64,000 nucleotides of DNA, taken from Reticulitermes lucifugus (Eukaryota; Arthropoda; Insecta; Blattodea; Rhinotermitidae). A program made the translations under genes and the position numbers. The DNA lies in contig JAKCWW010000770.1 of assembly GCA_026260175.1 (NCBI GenBank), positions 1 to 64,000 on the forward strand. The letters are read 5' to 3'. How positions within the stretch are numbered: the first letter of the stretch is position 1; each line of letters opens with the position of its first letter. Positions 10,457 to 21,961 of this stretch are shown here, piece after piece. Below the pieces are notes generated by a model. That model saw only the letters and a list, made by a program, of their open reading frames with translations, had not been told where the DNA came from and ran no database searches.

Positions 10457-12859
10457 CCCTTTCGTCTGTGTTGCCTGCAAAATCTGCAGCAATATACCCT
10501 CTACAACTGCAGTAAACCAAAGCATAATCTAATGATCTGTCTAAATATCTGAAAACACGTTTTGGTGTTTCCCAGTGCTGTAGACTAACAGCTGTTGAAT
10601 TGACGTAAATGGCTAACTGCATGTGCTATGTCTGGACTCGTACGTACCGCTAAGTACATAGCATCCTACCAAATCTTGGGTTGGAACATTCTCTGGTGGT
10701 GTATAATTTTCTTTCTCGGGTTTTGTTTGCTTTACAATCTGCCATATTGACCCCATTAAGAAAACCATTAACATAGCTCCATTGACCTACTTATACAACT
10801 CCTTTCTCCGGTCTAATTCCTAGCATCTTTTGAGCGTCTCCAAGGTCCTTCATTTCGAATCTAGACATTGATTCGTTCTTAACACTCAGTTTCTCTGACT
10901 CTGAAGTTTTCCTTGTATTTTCGTCTGTGGGTAAGGAAATAGTGGTATCTACTGCAGGGTACCTCACTCATGGGTCCGCACATCCATCGGAGTGTACCAG
11001 CTCTGGTACCTCCTCAGCCCTTCTAGTTCAACTCTTCTTAAATGGTTGCTTTGTCTGCATACACTTCAGACAGTTTCCACTTTGTGGCCCTTTTTCCTGA
11101 AAATCAATTCCAACAGCGATTTTTTCTTAGTAACCTCAAGTTACCATATCCAAGGTGTCCCATTCTTCTGTGCCGCAGGTTTAGCCGGTTCGTGTCGGTC
11201 ATTGTAAAAGCTGCCTCTCTCTCCTGGGCTTCATTTAGTTTGTACATTTATCTCTTCTCTTGCTGATATTCTTGGTTTCCCTTGGAACCGACTTTCTTAA
11301 CACTTGAAGATCACACAGCTTTTCTCTGAAAACAACTAGGTTGTTTGTCAAGCTTGCTTACACTCAGCAAATTTAGCAGACAATTCTGGAATATAGGTTA
11401 CATTCTGTATAGTGATGGGGTCATCTAATTCAGTAAATTTTACAGTAGCGTTTCTTACACCTTTAAATGAAAAGCATGTTGTTGGCAGGTACAACTTCTT
11501 TGTTTGAGCCATGGTCTCTTATTTGTCATGTGGGAGGTTTCCCCTGAGTACATACCACTCTGATTCTTTTATACTTGCAGGAAATGCTGTACTACAGACT
11601 CCTCATTTTTCTCAACCCGTCTTTTGTTGGAATATAGGAAGTAGCGAGTAGTGCAGCACTTCCAGAACTTCTCTGGTTCGTAGGAATTTCCATTATTTGG
11701 GTTGCTGTGACATGCTGTTGCTCTGTGGGGTCCATTACAAGTAAAGTACTAACCGCTCGTTACTGGGACGCGGAAGTTTCCCCCCCCCCTCCCTTTCAGT
11801 TGCCCATTTCCCCACATGACTCAAGCCCTTGTTTTCCCTTCCTCGGGTAAATAATGCTGTTTTTGATAGGTATGCTTGGTCCTCTATTCTTTTGAAGAAG
11901 TTTTGCCGGCACATAGTCTGGTTAGGTTAATGTTTGATTTTTCAATGGCTGTTCTGCTGGGGACACTCTTTTTGTTAAGCCTTACAACATGAGTGCGGCA
12001 AGCACCTCATCGTCAACCTGCTTGCTAATATCTCAGTTTTTCAGAGCTAGACATCATCTGTCAAATATGTTTGACTAGTTGTACTGTTCTGGTCTTATAC
12101 TCAACCTTCCTCTAGAGTCTGCTTCTTTACACTTCCCACTCCCTAGACATTATCTGTCAAATATGTTTGACTAGTTGTACTGTTCTGGTCTTATACTCAA
12201 CCTTCCTCTAGAGTCTGCTTCTTTACACTCCCATGTCTTGAAAAGCCGTTTGAAGTGTCTCCCATGCATCATTCGCTGCCTTTGTCTTGCCTGCTCAGGA
12301 CAGTGAGGGTTTAACATTAAGGAAATTCATGCTCTCCTGTTGATCTCTCTTTATATACTTGTTTCATCGTCATTGGCTGACGTCTCCGTCGTATAGTACC
12401 ATAGTCTGTCGTGGATCACATTGGCTGACGTCTCCGTCGTATAGTACCATAGTCCGTCGTGGATCAGGTATAACTCCATCTGAAATTTCCGACTGCTGTA
12501 GTTACAGTGTCCGTCCAGCTTTTCAAATGACAACAAATTTGCAGCTCCTTGTCCTAAGTTCTCGGTCATCTTGAGCCACAAAATCACCCACACTCGCTTC
12601 TGAGCCTTAACGTAACCGGACTAACAACGTGCTTGCTTTTCATTTCAGCACGGAGTTACACGCGTTGAATTTTTCAAAACGAACTGATACACCTTAATAA
12701 GTGCACAAGATAGGATGCACCCCGAGCCCATAAGCTATTCGATCGTACAGTGTCCTATGGATTGTGTGGTGTAAAGGACGAGCACAGAATTGATGAACCG
12801 AACACAACCATCTTGGTTTTTACGGACGGAGTAACACAACTTAGAACCACATCCGGGCA

Positions 12860-12888
12860 AAAAAAATATATATATATATATATATATC
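12860..12888. repeat. (TA)n microsatellite
   Basis: A short run of TA dinucleotides within the right-hand Copia LTR. Confidence 0.8.
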
Positions 12889-13021
12889 GAGGGCGTGTTT
12901 ATACTACAATTTCGATTATTAAGGACTACGCCCCTCCAGCAGTTTTTTTTGTTGAGTAAGGATAATATTTGAAAAGCGTGTGTCGGCGTTTTTGTGAAGT
13001 CGTTAGCGGAGCAACATAGTT

Positions 13022-13198
13022 ATGTCAAATTTTGTGCAGAATGTGAAACCCACCAACCGAGTTTACAATTTGTTAATCGTCGATTTCGACGGTGAATCAC
13101 GAATCGATCAACAACTGTTAGAGGGTGCGTCAGTGCCTTTGTACGTCCACATCAACGATTTAACAGTAGAAGAAATGACGGAAGTCGCAGGAATGTTC
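13022..13198 (+). CDS. Candidate first coding exon of the MYND gene
   Basis: The ATG at 13022 opens a 61-codon frame (MSNFVQNVKP..., LLIVDFDGESRID..., VPLYVHINDLTVEEMTEVAGMF) that looks like real protein, with regular spacing of hydrophobic residues. In-frame stops lie upstream. A GT donor (gtggga, 13199) falls after a complete codon, phase 0, the phase exon 2 at 24227 needs; the donor of exon 6 (gtgggc) has a similar form. Joining it to the other seven exons gives 8175 bases, exactly 2725 codons including stop. The donor is weak and the intron would be 11 kb, so the link is inference. Alternatively it is an isolated fragment. I do not recognise the domain. Confidence 0.5.
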
Positions 13199-15607
13199 GT
13201 GGGATAATGCGTCACAATTCTGAAAATTTAGGCATGCGGCGGGTTTTCGCAAAATGTATTCCACTGCTGACGGTCGAAAATAGGAAGACGCAGTCTGAAC
13301 ATCAACATAGACTTTGCTGGAAATTGAAGAGGACGGGAACTTAATGAAATGAATTTTGTTAGGGTTGCTATTCGTAGTCATAATGTTTAGGGACACCAGT
13401 GTTGATATTCTTTGCCATGCTGTTTCGGGATACCATACCGTCAACATGTATGTAATATTTCCTTCCCGACAAGAGCGTTGCCGCACTCGCGAATAGGAAT
13501 TTGAGAGCTGTAGTTATCAGAATTAATAGATTCGAGCCTCGTAAATATGTTTTATAGATTACATACGAGTACAACGTAGTGTTTGAAAACCCAACCTCTT
13601 AGTGTGCGGCATTACTTACTGTACTTACTTTGACGTGTAGTAATCTTATGGGCAGCATTATGAGGGCATGCACTGTATTGCAACAAAAGAACACGCTGCG
13701 ACAGTCTTCCTCTCCGGTTTAGGCGCATGTGGGAATACTCTTCACTTGTTACTGTGATCCCATGAGTGTCCTGTACTTAGACGTTTGCCTACAGGGCTGT
13801 GAGTATATCAAAAAACCGTTAGCATAATGTTTCTGCCTGAAGCCCTCAATCTGAATTTCTTGGGAACAGGAGAAATTGTCTAATTCTAATGTGAAAAGGA
13901 GAAATTGTGTTTACAGTGCGTGCTCTGTCGTTTGCTTTCGTGTTCGGAATGATGAATCCGAGTCTCATCCTCTGTGACGATGTATTTCAAGAAGTTCCGT
14001 TGTGTAACTACGTATCAAAGTGACGGGAACAGAGGTCCACATGAGAACGCTTATGTTCTTTTATCAATTTTCTACGCACCTACCTATCACAAACCTTGTG
14101 AAACACAAGGCTGATTTACACTATGCCATACGCCGACCTTTGGCCAAAATTTTGTTTTTGTGCCCTTTCTGTGATGGTGGTCCCTTCATCTTCGTGTATG
14201 ACCCTACAAGTTTCTGGGCCTTTCTGCATCTCTCAACTATCCCGAACAGAGGATCTCATTCTTCACTACTGTGCGGTGAATTCAGCATATCTCGTCAGGC
14301 ATCTTACTTTGCGGAATTGTCCGTACCCACATCGAGATGTATTTAGAGGGGTAGTCCTGACAGTTAAAAATGCTCGTATACTTGTTCATGCAAGTGTTTA
14401 AATCGGTCTTTTGAAGGTTGTATATTGTACCTGAATTCCAACACGTTGCCATTGACTTATTGGCCTATATGTTCGCTTGACGCCTTAGGCATACTGATAT
14501 CGTATTACCCAGGGTCTTCAGAAAGAACAAGCGAAAGAATATACAGCGTTACGAGCAGGTGCGTTACGACCCAGACACAACCCGACGCCGCAACGTGCAT
14601 GTATTTAAGAGTGAAGACTACATTTGACAAAATGGGATACAGGCGGTGTTTTCCGGAATGTGGCGGACTTCGACATTCTAACCATTGTAACCATTCTGAA
14701 GTTCCCGAATACGCGGAGCTCTTCCTTAGACCGCGAGACTTCCCAGCCAGTGCAGCTTTCTGTTGAACCAATGTAGTGGTTGGATACACCTCGGTACCTT
14801 GGGCTGACTTTCCGACTTAACGATGACCATGGCCTTGTTTTGTATTCAGTATCAGTCACGCCAGTGTTTTGTTACTGACTATATGCGTACATTCTTCCAT
14901 GGAGTTACGAAGAATCCGTCCCCAGCTTAGGGTTTACGTTTGCTTTCTTCTGGATGCCCGAGCGTTTGGGTCTACCCAGCAACGAGGATGCCAATACTGC
15001 GGCCAATGGCGATGTCGCACCTGAACTCTTGCTCCAGGAAGGGGTGTGTTCCCGTATCTTCGTTTTGGTGTATTGTCTGATCGGCGTGACGAACGAATCT
15101 ATACGCATGGCAGCAAATTGCGGGCTGTGAAATCGTCCGTGCAAGTGTTGGCAGTCTTTCAGTTCCTTCGGAAGGAAGGGGCAATCATCGCAGATTCCAT
15201 ATCGTTTACGCCGTCTTGATACGGACATCTGTTGGGTGGGGAGCCGTCTCCTGTTTGTCCAGTGCTGTGCACAGCATAGCGTTTCCACCATTTTGGTGAA
15301 TTGTAACATCCTGACGAGTAGTCGTGTGTACGATATTCACGGTGCGTTGCGTGGTTTTGTGACGGATACGTCTGTAGGTTCCTGTTTAACTTTGCTGATT
15401 TGGCAATACTGTTAAAGGATGTGAAAGATTGAGTATTTGAAGATAGTCATGGGAATAATTAAGAAAATATATACATGGAGTCCGAGTGTTTCTATTCATG
15501 AACTCGGTTCTTCGGGCGCAGATGTCCTCTTACCCTCCTCACTATCCTGAGACCAAGTCTATAGCCCTTTCACACTTCGTTCTTCACAGCACTTCACGTG
15601 TTCACTT
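13199..15607. other. First-intron or intergenic sequence, no gene recognised
   Basis: CpG-rich. Several open frames of 90-134 codons occur (for example 14905-15309 minus, with KRYGICDDCPFLPKELKDC), but none matches a family I can name. If exon 1 is correct this is intronic. Confidence 0.5.
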
Positions 15608-16265
15608 TTAGTTCACACACTGGCTCCTGCAATAAGCAAATGTTAGTCCGCTAATCCGGTGTCTCAGTGTCTGTTCGGGCGCTGCAGTACCAGACGACTG
15701 GATCCTCGCTCGAAGTACCTCATAGTTCCGTGGCCAGAAGGCGACCGGCTGCAAGCTGCAATGTTCTGTCCTTATAAGCGCTTCAGGCACGTGCACGAAA
15801 TGTGCAGGTTTCTGTCGCCTGCCCTGGATAGGTCTGAATCCTTCCAGGCGATCAGGTACGTCTGGTTGTGCGCAGATCCTGGATGCTGACATGGATGGCA
15901 GAATTTTCCAGTTAACTGCTTTGACTAGCCACAGCTGCACTTGGTACGGGAACCCGTTGCCCACTCACTCCTCAGGGCTACTCGTCCCGAGTAGCACATA
16001 GGTATTGCGCCAGGCTGACCACCACCATCTTCGCCCTGGTTGCCGCTTGATCCTGTAGATCACGTCGTTCAGGTGACATCGTATGGGCGTTCCCAACTTG
16101 ATTGCAGCTTACGTGACTTCCCTCTCGCCGTGTAGAGCGGTAAACCAGACTAGGTCGCCTTTTTTAATCCCACCGAGTTTGCCAGCCTGTCGTAGCCTGC
16201 CTTCTTCATGCCGTCGCGCTGGCGGGCGAAGTGGCGTTTGATATGCAGCCAATCTGGTCCGAGTA
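15608..16265 (-). mobile_element. Gypsy-like LTR retrotransposon fossil (pol 3' part)
   Basis: Minus-strand peptides resemble the C-terminal part of Gypsy integrase: an LVWF strand followed by NDVIYRIKRQPGR, the usual (K)G(D)LVWL...INDVVYRIQR pattern, and further along AHFVHVPEAL with NYEVLRAR, like the tail of Gypsy polyproteins. No LTRs were identified. It is an old scrap, broken in several places. Confidence 0.5.
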
Positions 16266-16399
16266 TACTAGGAGACGTTCACTGTTAAGTTTTGAAAGCT
16301 TCGGAAGTTATTGCCAGTTGATGCATTATGTCGCCTATTTAAATATCTGATATATATACTCTTGCACTATAAGTCCGCAAATGTCACACTCGAGAGTTT

Positions 16400-16990
16400 T
16401 ACGGTCTGCCACCAGATGGCAGGTGACGTCACTATGCTGAAAGTTGGAGTGCCACCATATCGCAGGGGAAGAAAGCACGTACTGGGAAGAAAGCACGTAC
16501 TTTGGCCGAGATTGAAGTACTGGAAGCACAGCTGAAAAGATGAAACTCTAATACACGCAAAGCTGTATCTCAATTTAGCGCGGAGCTACGGCGGCAAGCA
16601 GAATCTGAAGTTGCGGCTCAAGGTCCTGATGAACCAAATAAAAATGGTGCTTCAGAGCGTCAAAGCGAAGTGTCCATCACTGATTGCGGTGCAAGAATGC
16701 AAAAAGGTGAGAACAGGAACGGGCAAGTGTGGTACGAAGAATAGCAATGCAGTCAAGACCGTCAGCCCATTCGAGTTTTGAACACAAACCGTCAGCGCAG
16801 TCGACAAAATGCGCGACGACAAGCCCAAAGAAGAAGCAACATGCGACAAGAATTAGCCCGGATAATTCGAGAACAATACACTCGGCGTTAGGCAGAGAGG
16901 ACTAAAATGACACCGGAAGAACGCATCCAACGCCGAGAAATTAATAAGAGCATCAAGAATGCGGCGTGTGCGGCTATTAGTGGACACTGA
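16400..16990 (+). pseudogene. Arg/Gln-rich mobile-element ORF relic
   Basis: One plus-strand frame reads through RQRSRQNARRQAQRRSNMRQ and MTPEERIQRREINKS with at least two stops between pieces. Arg-rich segments of this kind precede the helicase region in arthropod Helitron proteins, but no Rep or helicase motif is present, so the family is a guess. An 18-base direct repeat (gaagaaagcacgtactgg type) lies at about 16468-16502. Confidence 0.3.
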
Positions 16991-17027
16991 TGCTACAGTA
17001 TATTGTACATATATTCACAGTTTTCGC

Positions 17028-17285
17028 GTTTCCACGATAACTACAGGCACCACTACGAAAGTATAATTTAGGTACACACATTATTCGTGTTTCCACGCTA
17101 ACTGCTTAAACGAGTGTGCCTTGCTTGTCCGAGTCGCGAGGTTTCCACGGCAACTATGCAAATGGGGGTGTCTTGCCTGCACAGTGACTACGTACATGGG
17201 CGTGCTTTGCACGGGTTCGAAGTTTCCACGGTAATCACGTAAATGAGTTTGTCTAGCCTGCCCGGGTCGCAGGGCCCCGCAGACT
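17028..17285. repeat. Degenerate minisatellite with gtttccacg units
   Basis: The phrase gtttccacg followed by g/c, then yaay, recurs at 17028, 17089, 17141 and 17222, with shared text between (for example aaaygagtktgyc and cttgcctgc). The spacing is irregular (52-81 bases), so this is an old, diverged array. Confidence 0.65.
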
Positions 17286-17484
17286 AGCACGGTATGTTAC
17301 TTTTCTTTGTGAATCCATTTTTAACATTTTAAGTCTGCTGTTTTTATTGTTTACTAATATGAGAATTGTGGTGACTCATTTTCATTGTCTTTTATTCATA
17401 GTGTGTAAATGTTACCTTTCATTATAGATGTATTGCCCTTCTGTCATTCTAGTCAAGGTCATGACAAATGTTCTTTGAATGTAG

Positions 17485-17690
17485 GCGCCGTCCAAAATAA
17501 TTAGGAGCAGACTTCCCCCAACCCCTGCCGCGTCGTGTGGTGTAATGACTATCGAACTTACACTGCATTTATGTTATATTACTACATGCTTCTGAAATTG
17601 TAGGCACCACGACACGACCGAGGTGGCATGACGACCTGGCACCCAGAATTTGTCGAGTCCTCCTAATTTTTTTTACCCTTGCATCGAATT
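17485..17690. repeat. Possible small MITE or inverted repeat
   Basis: The left segment ccaaaataattaggagcaga and the right segment gtcctcctaattttttttac are inverted relative to each other, about 170 bases apart, with GC-rich text between. No clear target duplication, so the assignment is weak. Confidence 0.3.
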
Positions 17691-17699
17691 TTAGATATA

Positions 17700-18440
17700 C
17701 TGTCACGCTTTAAACCCCACTTTTACGTATTATTGTGATGGTTTCTGTTTTTTTGTTATTCTATGTATTGAGCATAACACGTTACGGAAATCTGTCTGTG
17801 TCAGAATTAGATTGCATCATATAACAAGGCAGCGATCGGTAGATTGTACGTAAGTTGTTCATCGAGATGAGACGTTACAAACTGAAATACTGAATACAGT
17901 AGCGTCTCGCAGTTCGTGGACCCCGAGTTTCGGGATTTCGATAATTTGTGGTCACTCGTTTTAATAGCTTGGAACTTTCGTTACCTTCCTACGAGTAGTA
18001 ATGGTTAACACGTGGCTGGCGTGTCGGCTCTACCCACCTTCCACCCTCAGTGCAGTTAATTTCGTTGTTCCATTAAGTGAAGGGGCGGTTTTATTGGCTA
18101 TGACGTAACCTTTTGTATTGGGGGTTGCTCACCCTCTCACCGGCATAGTTAAGTGTTGAGCTGTCGCACTCAGTAATTTTATGTTCACATTACACGTAAC
18201 ACAGCATAAATAACAGGAGAAACGTGGTATTTTTTTCTCGTAAACCGCGTGTAATGAGTTGACTGTTAGATGCGATACGTTAAGGGTATGTAATTGAAAG
18301 AAAATTGTTTTCTTTCCTTACGTACTTGCTTAAACATTGGAATTAAGTATGTTCAGGTCAGTTGACCGTGGAGATGCGGATGTTTGGTGCTGGCCACAGT
18401 GCCACACTTACAGAATAGTAAAGAGGTGTGCTGTATGTGG
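17700..18440. other. Non-coding, nothing recognised
   Basis: No open frame with family resemblance and no repeat I can name. Confidence 0.5.
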
Positions 18441-18444
18441 TTGG

Positions 18445-18620
18445 TGGACGGGATAACGTAGTCGGCATAGCGACTGCCTACGGGCTGGACGTTTCGGGGT
18501 TCCAACCACGGTGGCGGCGAGCTTTTCCGTACCTGTCTAGACTGCGCCGCCAATAAAACGTTGCAATTAGGCAGCCTTTTGGCCAGGACTCCCTGTCATT
18601 TACAAGGGGAAAGTCCTCCG
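18445..18620 (+). repeat. SINE head (family of 62664-62950)
   Basis: Contains cgtagtcggcatagcgactgcc and gggctggacgtttcggggttccaacc, which align with the tRNA-like head at 62676-62740. The body downstream is not preserved. Confidence 0.6.
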
Positions 18621-19041
18621 TGACAGACACGAGAATTTGAGTAGGAATTAAATTTTGTTCTTAACTTGGCACAAGGATTATGTGGAACTGAGATACGAGA
18701 CGTGGAACCAGTAGTTTGCGCATTTCTGTAGGATTTGATCGAGTTGGCTGCTGGAACAGCAGATGGGACGTCACGGTAGGTGGCCCCCCCCCCGCTTGTG
18801 TAGTAGGTGACGCACAGCATCGACACTCAACAGCAGATATATGAAGCAGTTTATGGCTTAAATTTTCACTACCACAGCAGCAGAGGTATCAACTAGTTTA
18901 AGACTAAATTTTCATTGTACTCACTATCCTAATGTCATCAGCTAATTGCAGGACAATGTCGACCAAGCTGTCAATCAGTTTGTTGGTGCATTCATCTTTC
19001 GTACAAATAGATCCCAATTGGGCTCCAAGTAAGTCACTGCA

Positions 19042-20420
19042 TAGGCGCACCCAGAATTTTTGTTTGGGGCGGGGGTCTTACCCTGAGGGAATATAATTTA
19101 TGATTGATTTTAAAAACCGTGTTAGTGAAAATCATGTCAAAATCTCGGAGTCGACGTCTAGTTAGGTTAAACGGAGAATTAAAAGTAACTGAAAAACAAA
19201 AAGAAAAGTATTCGGAACGTTTTACTCTATTTTTCAGTATTCCAATGTACTGGTCATAGCCGATTTCAGTGGTTGATTTAGGCTGAAGCGTAAGTCACGT
19301 AAAACCTTTGATATCATTGTGTCTACAAAATGGGGGTTTTAAAGTAGGTTGGGGGGGGAAGGTCTGCAGCCTGGCAGCCCCCTTCCCACATGTGCGCCAA
19401 TGCTTTCCAGACATGCGCTGCAAACGGTGCAAGTTTGGTTGCGATCGGTCACTAATTATGGGCACTTCACTTGGAGAGCATTGCGCCTGTTCGGCGGTAT
19501 CTCGGATTTCATTGGTGGAGATTTTCCTGAATATTCAAACCTCATACTTTACACAGAAGCGCTACAAAAGGTGTAAGTTTGGTTGCGATCAGTTAATAAT
19601 TAAAGGGGGTTTACTTGAAGCGTAATGGCCCGTTTCGGCGGTATTTCGGCTTCCATTGGAGAAAGTGTCCTGAAAATACACCTTGCACTCTCCGCCCGTG
19701 GGCTATGCATGGTCTTAAGTTCGTTTGCGATCGGTCACTATGTCAGGGCACTTTACTTGGAGAGCAATGTGCTTTTTCGGCTGTATCTCGACTTCATTGG
19801 AGGGATTTTCTTGAAGATTCATACCTCGCACTTCACGCATATGCTCTACACACGGCTTAAGTTTGGTTGCGATCGGTCAGAAATTAAAGGTACTTTTTTA
19901 GGGAGTAATGTGCTTTGTCAGCCATATTTCGGCTTCCATTTGAGGGACTTCCCTAGAAATTCATATCTGCACTCTCCATTCATGCGCTACAAACGGTGCG
20001 TGTTTGCGATCGGTCACCAAATAAGGGCACTTGACTTTGAAAACAAATGACCGTTTCGGCTGTATCTCGGCTTCCATGGGAGGGATTTTCCTGAATATTC
20101 ATACCTCGCACTTTTCACCATAGGCGCACTCAGAATTTTCCTGTGGAGGGCTGATCCTCTGAGGCTATATATAATTTGTGTTTGATTTAAAAAACTGTGT
20201 TACGAAAATCATGACAAAATCGCGTAGCCGACATCTAGTTAGGTTACAGGGAAAATGTAAACTGACAAAGAACAAAGTCTACATATCCGTAAGGTCTTAT
20301 TATATTTTTCGGTACTCCAGTGCACTAGTCATCAATTGATATAAGCGGCTTTTATAGGCTGAAGCGTAAATCACGTAAAACCTTTGATATCATCGTGTAT
20401 ACAAATTCTGGGGTTTTTAA
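19042..20420 (+). repeat. Composite repeat: 300-bp direct repeats flanking a 141-bp tandem array
   Basis: A left block (about 19042-19340) starts taggcgcacccagaattttt and ends in gctgaagcgtaagtcacg then acctttgatatcattgtg. The same block recurs diverged at about 20121-20410. Between them are five copies of a unit of about 141 bases (anchor gcgatcgg or gcgatcag at 19441, 19584, 19727, 19869, 20006) containing gcgctacaaacggtg, cttggagagcaatgtg and cggcttccattgg. No coding frame is conserved across the units. It may be an insertion with long terminal repeats and a tandem interior, or a higher-order satellite fragment. Confidence 0.8.
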
Positions 20421-20879
20421 AATTTCGCTTTTGGCGTCAATCCGTCAGTGTCATGGTTCTTGCAGGCAACATGAACGCTGTCATAAGCCATCTTCGGAGG
20501 AGAACGAAGGGTCTCATTATCAGCCCTGCTAGCACGTTGTTTCACCCCACAAGGCTCACGTTGATAGGCGGACTGACCATTCACAAAATAGGCGGAGTAC
20601 TGATTGTCGCTCAGTCGTAGGCAAGCCTGTAGAAATCGCGGTGCACATGGCCCACTGCAACGTACGAATTTCTATTTGCCATAAAAGGCCTTTTTACACA
20701 TTCCACACAGATCCTTGCTCCATGTCCTGTCGTCGGGAAGGCAAGAGAGGCGACAGGCTTGGCATGCCCACATCGATGATGACGATGAGTCATGGAAAGT
20801 ACAATACGGACAGTATTGCAGTCAGAAACTTGGAAGCCTGAGCGGTGGGTTTCACCGTTGTTTGAAGAAAAGGCCTGTG

Positions 20880-20925
20880 ACGACATAATAGTAATAATAA
20901 TAATAATAACTATTATTATTATGGT
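20880..20925. repeat. (TAA)n/(TTA)n microsatellite
   Basis: A run of TAA units followed by TTA units that can fold back. It abuts the SINE at 20926. Confidence 0.9.
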
Positions 20926-21232
20926 AAAAGGTAAATTTCTCCCTAGAACGGGCCATGAAGGCCCAGAGGGGGAGTAGATGTATAGCTCTACTCTTTCTTN
21001 NNNNNNNNNNNNNNNNNNNNNNNNNNNNNNNNNNNNNNNNNNNNNNNNNCTCCACGCCCCGGCCGCTTTACCCCCGGGAAAGAGACCCGGTACCCATTGT
21101 ATAGGATGCTGGATGGGCTCAGGGCCGGTCTGAACGGGTGCGGAAAACTTCGCCCCACCGGTATTCGATCTCCGGACCGTCCAGCTCCTAGCGAGTCGCT
21201 GTACCGACTACGCTATCCCGGCCTACTAATAA
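20926..21232 (-). repeat. SINE containing an assembly gap
   Basis: The minus-strand head is at the right: the reverse complement of cggtattcgatctccggacc is the B-box, and cgagtcgctgtaccgactacgc spans the A-box region. The body at 21050-21130 matches the ccgggtaccca...ataggaggctgg text of other copies. The left end carries the ggtaaaaggtaaatt tail. 21000-21049 is a 50-base run of N. Confidence 0.85.
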
Positions 21233-21249
21233 TAATTCAATTCTAGTTT

Positions 21250-21880
21250 ATTAATGTGCCGAATGAACAGCCAGATGGCCAATTACAGAAACAGCACAAT
21301 ATACAAACACAACTAACATGACACAAATGAAACAAACACAACCAAAACAAACAAATAAAAATACTTAAATACTTAATGACACCTTAAAATAATGTAAAAA
21401 GTAATATCACATCTGACTAAGTGTGACAATTTGCCTTCTGAAGACATCCAGTTGGTTATAAACTGAATTTGCCGCAGTGGCACACCTGGCGGAGGGGCAA
21501 TTTTTATAGGATGAACTAACATGAAACAAAGAAATGTCTCGGAGGTTCCGAGTGGAAACTCGAAGTCCAATAATGTCCATGGTAGATAGACAAGATTTAG
21601 AGCCCAGAAAAACATTAATGACAAAAAATTGCATCACGTTGATGTCTTCTGTCATGTAAAGTACGTAAATTAAGTACTTGAAGAGCATTTGTGTAACTAT
21701 AGTCATTACTGTCTCGGGAAAGAAATCGACTATAGCATAGAGCTACAAACTTCCTTTGAATGCCATCAAGCTTTTTAGCATCAGTAGAAGTAATTGAATT
21801 CCATACTACGGATGCGTACTGTAATTTATATCTAACAAGTGAAAAATATAAAATAAACTATCAAGAGTCGAAAATGAAAA
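21250..21880 (-). pseudogene. Jockey-like LINE, reverse transcriptase C-terminus
   Basis: The minus-strand frames read LQYASVVWNSITSTDAKKL, then RKFVALCYSRFL, then INVFLGSKSCL, then LRVSTRNLRDISLFHV and ARCATAANSVYNQLDVF. This is the standard C-terminal order of jockey-type LINE ORF2 (EYASVVWNS...KFAALCYNRF...VPTR..R...F...ARC..AAN). Only the 3' part remains, with a frame change between the halves. Confidence 0.8.
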
Positions 21881-21904
21881 GGTAATATTACGATTGAGAC
21901 CCAA

Positions 21905-21945
21905 TAGCTAATAGATATAATAATAATAATAATAATAATAATAAA
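21905..21945. repeat. (TAA)n microsatellite
   Basis: About ten TAA/TAATAA units between the two LINE fragments. Confidence 0.9.
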
Positions 21946-21961
21946 CGGTTCAAAAAACCTA

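Larger units (their letters stand above)
9632..12917 (-). mobile_element. Ty1/Copia LTR retrotransposon fossil
   Basis: Flanked by two related direct repeats of about 175 bases, taken as LTRs (about 9632-9806 and 12739-12917); both contain gatcgtacagtgtcctat and a gcgtgttyat block. On the minus strand, just inside the right LTR, ttatgggctcgg resembles the initiator-Met tRNA primer site used by Copia elements. Minus-strand peptides match Copia parts in order: a gag start (near 12500), then reverse transcriptase/RNase H with HWETPKRVFRYLDRSLDYAL and SAESE (about 10070-10620). The element is broken in many places, its two LTRs have diverged strongly, and it is old. A palindromic element has inserted into it at 10234-10439. 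Confidence 0.85.

Noticed and set aside
14905-15309. 134-codon minus-strand frame (KRYGICDDCPFLPKELKDC)
   Set aside because: Protein-like in places, but no family, splice sites or neighbouring frame support it; possibly a mobile-element scrap.
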